A stretch of 64,000 bases of DNA from Actinomycetota bacterium (GTDB lineage: Bacteria; Actinomycetota; Acidimicrobiia; Acidimicrobiales; Ilumatobacteraceae): positions 89,853 to 153,852 of the forward strand of contig JAUSLV010000027.1 in NCBI GenBank assembly GCA_030645495.1, written 5' to 3'. The translations under genes and the position numbers were made by a program. Numbering within the stretch: the stretch's first letter is position 1; each line of letters starts with the position of its first letter. Below the pieces are notes generated by a model. It made no database searches. It saw nothing but the letters and a program-made list of their open reading frames with translations, and had not been told where the DNA came from. Positions 60,381-64,000 of this stretch are shown piece after piece.

Positions 60381-60400
60381 CTCCCGGTGCGGACCGGGAG
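60381..60400 (-). terminator. Terminator-like hairpin after secreted-protein gene
   Basis: CTCCCGGT and ACCGGGAG, perfect 8-bp arms with a 4-nt loop, 27 bp beyond the stop of the gene at 60,428. There is no T-tract. It would insulate the Atu-like operon promoter from the upstream gene. Confidence 0.6.
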
Positions 60401-60427
60401 GATCACCTCACCCGCCGTCGCGCGGGG

Positions 60428-61135
60428 TCACACCGGGCACCCCAGGGTGTAGTTCCACTCGGTGCCGTTCCGGGGGGCGTCTACCTTCACCGTCATCGAT
60501 GTCGACACACCGGGGGGCACGTCGATCCATACGTGCCAGTCTCCGTTGGTTCCCACGTAGCCCGGGGTGGTCCACAGCACGGTTCCGTCATAGGCCACCT
60601 CGACGAAGTCGGGCACGTAATAGGTCTCCAACCGCAGCAGTACCCGGCCGCCGCCGCTGCGGCCGATCTCATGCCTGTTGGTGAAGATGCCCTGCCGCCC
60701 GGAATTGGTGAAGGTGTTGCACGGCGTGACCGGAGCCAGGACCACCTGGGTCGCCGCGAGGACCCGATCCCACCCCACTTCACCGCGCGACGCCCTCTCC
60801 GCGAGGGTCATGATGTCCTGCGAACCCCCGGGGATCCCCTGCACCACCCGGAACACATCGAGGATCTCTCCACTGCGGATGTTCGCGATCAGTTCGTTGA
60901 GATTGGCCAGGGACCCGTTGTCCAGCGCTCCCCGGGCACCCGGGTTCATCCCCTCGATGATGGCCTCCAACTCCTGCACACTCCCGGCGGCGTCCCCGAG
61001 CTCGCTGCCGAGTTCGGCACTGGAGGGGGACCCTGTCTGGGTGGTGGCGACCGGCGCCCCGACCGCGACCACAGCCGCGGCCATCAGCGAGGTGGCGGCG
61101 ACGACCGGGACTCTGGCGATGATCGAACGTGTCAT
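60428..61135 (-). CDS. Secreted protein, unknown function
   Basis: 235 residues from ATG 61,135. Signal peptide VPVVAATSLMAAAVVAVGAP. The middle is helical (SVQELEAIIEGMNPGARGAL); the C-terminal part of about 100 residues is beta-rich with two cysteines (VTPCNTFTN and YTLGCPV) that likely pair, and an aromatic-rich strand pattern (LLRLETYYVPDFVEVAYDGT). It has no catalytic signature. Exported, perhaps a ligand-binding or surface protein, not evidently part of the catabolic operon. Confidence 0.75.
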   Translation of the reverse strand: MTRSIIARVPVVAATSLMAAAVVAVGAPVATTQTGSPSSAELGSELGDAAGSVQELEAIIEGMNPGARGALDNGSLANLNELIANIRSGEILDVFRVVQGIPGGSQDIMTLAERASRGEVGWDRVLAATQVVLAPVTPCNTFTNSGRQGIFTNRHEIGRSGGGRVLLRLETYYVPDFVEVAYDGTVLWTTPGYVGTNGDWHVWIDVPPGVSTSMTVKVDAPRNGTEWNYTLGCPV

Positions 61136-61280
61136 GCGGACTCCTCGTAAGACGACCGCACGGGACGTGCGCCCGGCGGGCCCGGACGATGGACGGTCTC
61201 CACCGACGCTAGGCAGCCGAGGCGCAGGGGTCTGTCCTACGTTCGCTCCATGTCCGCCGGTCCGGGCCTCGCGACGAGCC

Positions 61281-62681
61281 TCACGGTCCGAACTCGAGGA
61301 GTTCGCCGGGGATCGACAGACGGACGGAGGCCAGGTCGGCCCCGAGCCCGCTGTCGAGCGGCACACCACGCGGGGGGCGCGCCACGAGGTTGACGGCGCG
61401 GAGGTTGGGCAGCAGGTAACGGCGGGTCTCCATGCCCTCCAGCGCGGGCAGGAGTTCGCGGAAGCGGTCGATCGTGAGCTCTCCGGCCAGCCACGCGAAC
61501 GCGGAGTCGTCCCAGGTCCAGACCGCGATGTTCACCCCTCGGCCGACCACGCCTCGACGCACGCTCGCGACGGAACCCAGCACGGACGTCACCGGCTCAC
61601 CACCGGGCACGGACCCCCGCGACCACGGGGTGGGCAGCTCGCCGGGCCCGATGTCCGCGGTCTCCACCGGGACGGGCACCGCGACGCCTTCACCGCCCGG
61701 GAGGACGACGGTGTGTCCGGCGTCCGCCTGCGCCAGCGGGCGGGCGACCCGGCGGGGCCTCCCGGGTCCCCTGGTCATGGCCACCACCGCCACCACCGGT
61801 GGTGCGGGCTCACCCCGTGCGCCGCTGATCCGGACGCGATCGGTTCCCTCCTGGGCGAGTCGGACGGAGTCCAGTCGCAGCACCACGTCGGGGGCGGCGT
61901 ACCGCGCCCCGGCCACCCCGTCGAGGAGCTGGTCGGTGACGGTGCCGACGGTGACGGACCCGAACGCCGAGGGGTGGCGGGTGACGACGGCGGACCCGTC
62001 GGCGGCGATCTCCGCGATCGGGTAGCCACCGGACACCGGGTCGGTGGTCCGGGTGACGTCGGTCGACGAGTCCACGACGCCCGTGGCGCCCGGACCGCCG
62101 GAGAGCACGTGCCCCACCGCCACGGACCCGGCCAGCGCGTCCAGTGCCGACGGGGTCCACCCGTGATGTGCTGCCGCCGCGCCCGTGACCAACGCCTCGC
62201 GGCTGACGCGGCCGGTGACGACGACGTGGGCTCCCGCGGCGAGGGCCCGCGCGATCCCGAACGCGCCGTGCCTGACGGTGGCGACGTCGGCCTCTCCGAG
62301 CCCGAGTTCGACGGCGCGGTCGGTCACGTCACCGGAGTCGACCGATGCCACCGACAGCTCGACCCCCGCGTCGGCCGCCATGGCACGCAGGGCCTCGGCG
62401 AGCCCACCCGGATCGAGGGCGCCCGCGTTGGTGACGATCCGCACGCCCCCGGTTCCGACGAGGTCGAGGCACTCCCCCAATTGCACGAGGAGCGCGCGCT
62501 CGTGACCCGGATCGCCCTGCGCGCGTTGCTCGGCGAGCTCCAACATGGCCTCGTCCGAGAGCATGTCGAGCGCGAGTACGTCCAGCGACGCGGCCGAGAG
62601 GAACTCGGCGGTCGCGGTGGCGCGGTCCGTCCGCGAGGCGGAGACGTTGCCGATACGCAGAGGTCTCTGGGTGCTCGTCAT
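61281..62681 (-). CDS. Short AtuA-like (DUF1446) paralog
   Basis: 466 residues from ATG 62,681 with AGGAG upstream. It aligns by eye with AtuA at the start (LRIGNVSASRTDRATATAEF, IVTNAGALDPGGLAEAL, VVTGRVSREALVTGAAAAHH, GGYPIAEIAADGSAVVTRHP) but is about 137 residues shorter. The C-terminal ARSGDKGG phrase of AtuA is replaced by GVVGRGVNIAVW. It is either a specialised partner or losing function. It is divergent from the MarR gene. Confidence 0.82.
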   Translation of the reverse strand: MTSTQRPLRIGNVSASRTDRATATAEFLSAASLDVLALDMLSDEAMLELAEQRAQGDPGHERALLVQLGECLDLVGTGGVRIVTNAGALDPGGLAEALRAMAADAGVELSVASVDSGDVTDRAVELGLGEADVATVRHGAFGIARALAAGAHVVVTGRVSREALVTGAAAAHHGWTPSALDALAGSVAVGHVLSGGPGATGVVDSSTDVTRTTDPVSGGYPIAEIAADGSAVVTRHPSAFGSVTVGTVTDQLLDGVAGARYAAPDVVLRLDSVRLAQEGTDRVRISGARGEPAPPVVAVVAMTRGPGRPRRVARPLAQADAGHTVVLPGGEGVAVPVPVETADIGPGELPTPWSRGSVPGGEPVTSVLGSVASVRRGVVGRGVNIAVWTWDDSAFAWLAGELTIDRFRELLPALEGMETRRYLLPNLRAVNLVARPPRGVPLDSGLGADLASVRLSIPGELLEFGP

Positions 62682-62968
62682 CGGTCCTGCGGCTCCTTGT
62701 CGGTCGGGTCGTTCGACCACCCCAGCATGCTCTCGCCCGGGACGAGGCGGGGGTGGAACGCGAACGCCTCCCCGAGCATAGGCGGAGCGCTCCCGTGGTC
62801 CGGGCGGGCCACGTCGCGGTCGAGGGGATCCCGCGGCGCCGGCCGGCGGGGTACAGAGGCGCCGGCCGACGGGGTGCCGGGCGAGTCCGCCAGTCGTACC
62901 CGTGTCGCGGGGTCGCTACCGATAGACTCGCCTGATCAGACGCCCGACGTGTCCTCCAGGAGTGAGCC

Positions 62969-63475
62969 GTGCCCCCCAGGACCGCCCCGATTCCCGACCG
63001 CATCGACCAGGCCCGTGCCAACTGGGAACGTGAGGGATGGACCGATGCGGCCCAGGGCATGACCGTCGTGACGTCGGTCATGCGCGCGCACCAGATCCTG
63101 CTGGCCCGGGTGGAGGAGACGCTGCGGCCGTGGAACCTGTCGTTCCCCCGGTACGAACTCCTCCGGTTGCTGGCCTTCTCCCGGTCCGGCTCGCTGCCCA
63201 TCACCAAGGCATCCGAGCGACTGCAGGTGCACGTCACCAGCGTCACCAGCGCCATGAAGCGTCTGCTGGACGCCGGGCTGGTCGAGCGACGCCCACACCC
63301 GACCGACGGCCGGACGACCCTCGTCGAGATCACCGCCGAGGGCAGGCGCGTGGTCTCCGAGGCCACCGCCGCGCTCAACGCCGGCGTGTTCTCCGATCCC
63401 GGGATGGACCCGTCCGAGCAGTCGGCGCTGATCGAGGCCATCTCGTCGCTCCGGCAGACCGCCGGCGACTTCTGA
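62969..63475 (+). CDS. MarR-family transcriptional regulator
   Basis: 168 residues from a GTG with AGGAGTGA upstream. Winged helix: FPRYELLRLLAFSRSGSLPI, recognition helix LQVHVTSVTSAMKRLLDAGL, wing RRPHPTDGRTTLVEIT. The N-terminal phrase INxARxNW-like (RIDQARANWEREGW) matches regulators often found by acyl-CoA gene sets in actinobacteria. Divergent from the AtuA paralog, which it probably regulates, perhaps with the main operon. Confidence 0.9.
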   Translation: MPPRTAPIPDRIDQARANWEREGWTDAAQGMTVVTSVMRAHQILLARVEETLRPWNLSFPRYELLRLLAFSRSGSLPITKASERLQVHVTSVTSAMKRLLDAGLVERRPHPTDGRTTLVEITAEGRRVVSEATAALNAGVFSDPGMDPSEQSALIEAISSLRQTAGDF

Positions 63476-63566
63476 CGACCGGGGGCCCGACGCCCTCACG
63501 GTTCAGCACCGCGACCTGCACCACGCCCCGCCCCGCGACCTGCACCACGCCCGGCCGCGGACAGCA

Positions 63567-63603
63567 CCGCGCCCGGCCCCCTCTCGGGTGGGGCCGGGCG
63601 CGG
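63567..63603 (+). terminator. Strong hairpin between MarR and MFS gene ends
   Basis: A 14-bp perfect GC stem (63,567-63,580 with 63,590-63,603), extended by ACAG/CTGT after a small bulge, then TTCTT on the plus strand. It sits between converging genes and would terminate the MarR transcript. The preceding 63,480-63,560 contains repeated GACCTGCACCACGCCC-like phrases of no clear meaning. Confidence 0.75.
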
Positions 63604-63658
63604 CTGTTCTTGGGAGGATCCGTGTCGTGGGTCCTCGATGGGGGTCGTCAGACCAGGG

Positions 63659-64000
63659 TCACGGCATCTCGGTGGCGATGAGGCGGGAGTCGTCCGGCTC
63701 GGCATCGGCGTGGATGACGTTCTTGCTCGACTCGGTCATGAGGAAGATGCAGACCATCGACATGACGGACAGCGCCGAGAGCATCAGACCGACACCGAAG
63801 GTGTTGCCGGCCCCGATCATCGCGGCCGCGGCCAGCGGCGGCAGCGCGCCACCGAGGATGCCGGCGAGGTTGTAGCCGAGCCCGGCGCCGGTGTAGCGGT
63901 AGCGGGCCTGGAACAGCTCGGGCAGCAGTGCACCGGCCGGTCCGTAGGCGATACCGAAGATGATCAGCGTGACGAACAGGACCAGACCGAAGGCGAAGGT
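63659..64000 (-). CDS. MFS transporter, metabolite:H+ symporter type (5' part outside window)
   Basis: Only the last 113 codons are visible; the gene continues past 64,000. The visible part has YGPAGALLPELFQARYRYTG, then LGYNLAGILGGALPPLAAAA, the hallmark phrases of the MHS family (shikimate, proline/betaine, dicarboxylate uptake), and then a final membrane helix and a polar tail ending in LIATEMP. Import of an organic acid that feeds the catabolic operon is plausible. Exact substrate unknown. Confidence 0.88.
   Translation of the reverse strand, partial: TFAFGLVLFVTLIIFGIAYGPAGALLPELFQARYRYTGAGLGYNLAGILGGALPPLAAAAMIGAGNTFGVGLMLSALSVMSMVCIFLMTESSKNVIHADAEPDDSRLIATEMP

Noticed and set aside
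57439..60684. 1081-residue plus-strand frame over AtuA and neighbours
   Set aside because: GC-driven antisense frame; low-complexity Gly/Arg composition, and four strong minus-strand genes occupy the region.
63480..63560. Short repeated GACCTGCACCACGCCC phrases suspected as a CRISPR-like array
   Set aside because: Only about two imperfect units, no regular spacers and no cas genes in the window.

Overview
The window is high-GC DNA from actinobacteria and falls into two parts that do not look alike. Positions 1 to about 48,950 (left part) carry housekeeping and signalling genes with tightly overlapping operons: sucCD with a stand-alone B12-binding subunit, purE-purK, rpsL-rpsG, pcrA/uvrD, nei, a DUF3052 protein, and TIGR03086 and WYL proteins. 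The style suggests an Acidimicrobiia/Ilumatobacter-like genome, but that is a guess from gene content. Positions from about 48,970 to 64,000 (right part) look GC-richer and carry a mycobacterial (Dietzia/Gordonia/Rhodococcus-like) acyl-CoA catabolic operon. The change falls just upstream of rpsL, where rpoC would normally be expected. The window is therefore either an assembly chimera or a genomic-island edge.

Left part, in order. A partial M23 peptidase is divergent from a sterol-desaturase-type hydroxylase, followed by an ECF sigma / membrane protein / ABC ATPase operon. A small lipoprotein gene lies between two copies of a 51-bp palindromic repeat. Next come an ArsR-SRPBCC pair with a clear operator, then a minus-strand operon running histidine kinase - response regulator - ABC ATPase - two large FtsX permeases - PPOX protein - DUF3052. 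Divergent from that operon is a 1152-residue zinc-ribbon/cyclase/ATPase/TPR sensor. Then follow Nei, a secreted S8 protease, NUDIX, WYL and TIGR03086 genes. The B12-binding/SucC/SucD/DinB operon is followed by a Tat-lipoprotein serpin, flavodoxin, PcrA helicase interrupted by a 350-residue intein, ClC channel, DUF445, DNA methyltransferase and SDR. A three-gene cluster of one secreted protein and two lipoproteins with no recognisable family lies at 37.4-40.4 kb. It is followed by a mycofactocin-type OYE oxidoreductase, PurE, PurK, DedA, a TetR/MFS efflux pair, a DUF3291-GNAT fusion, and rpsG/rpsL.

Right part. A minus-strand operon runs from 60,314 to 48,971: TIGR03084 protein, AtuA, acyl-CoA dehydrogenase, carboxyltransferase, biotin carboxylase/carrier, a second acyl-CoA dehydrogenase, enoyl-CoA hydratase, NDMA-dependent alcohol dehydrogenase and a TetR regulator. 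The carboxylase subunit sizes fit the methylcrotonyl/geranyl-CoA type. Together with AtuA this points to branched-chain or acyclic-terpene acid breakdown. An 18-bp perfect palindrome sits just upstream of the operon. Beyond it lie a secreted protein, a shortened second AtuA paralog, a MarR regulator and the end of an MHS-type transporter.

Items most worth a second look are the intein with a GIY-YIG-like insert, the 48.95-kb junction, the secreted/lipoprotein trio, the two families of palindromic intergenic repeats, the degenerate-nuclease-like tail on the methyltransferase, Arg88 in ribosomal protein S12, and the paired AtuA proteins. No tRNA, rRNA, CRISPR array or insertion sequence was seen, and no stretch over 300 bases lacks a gene.
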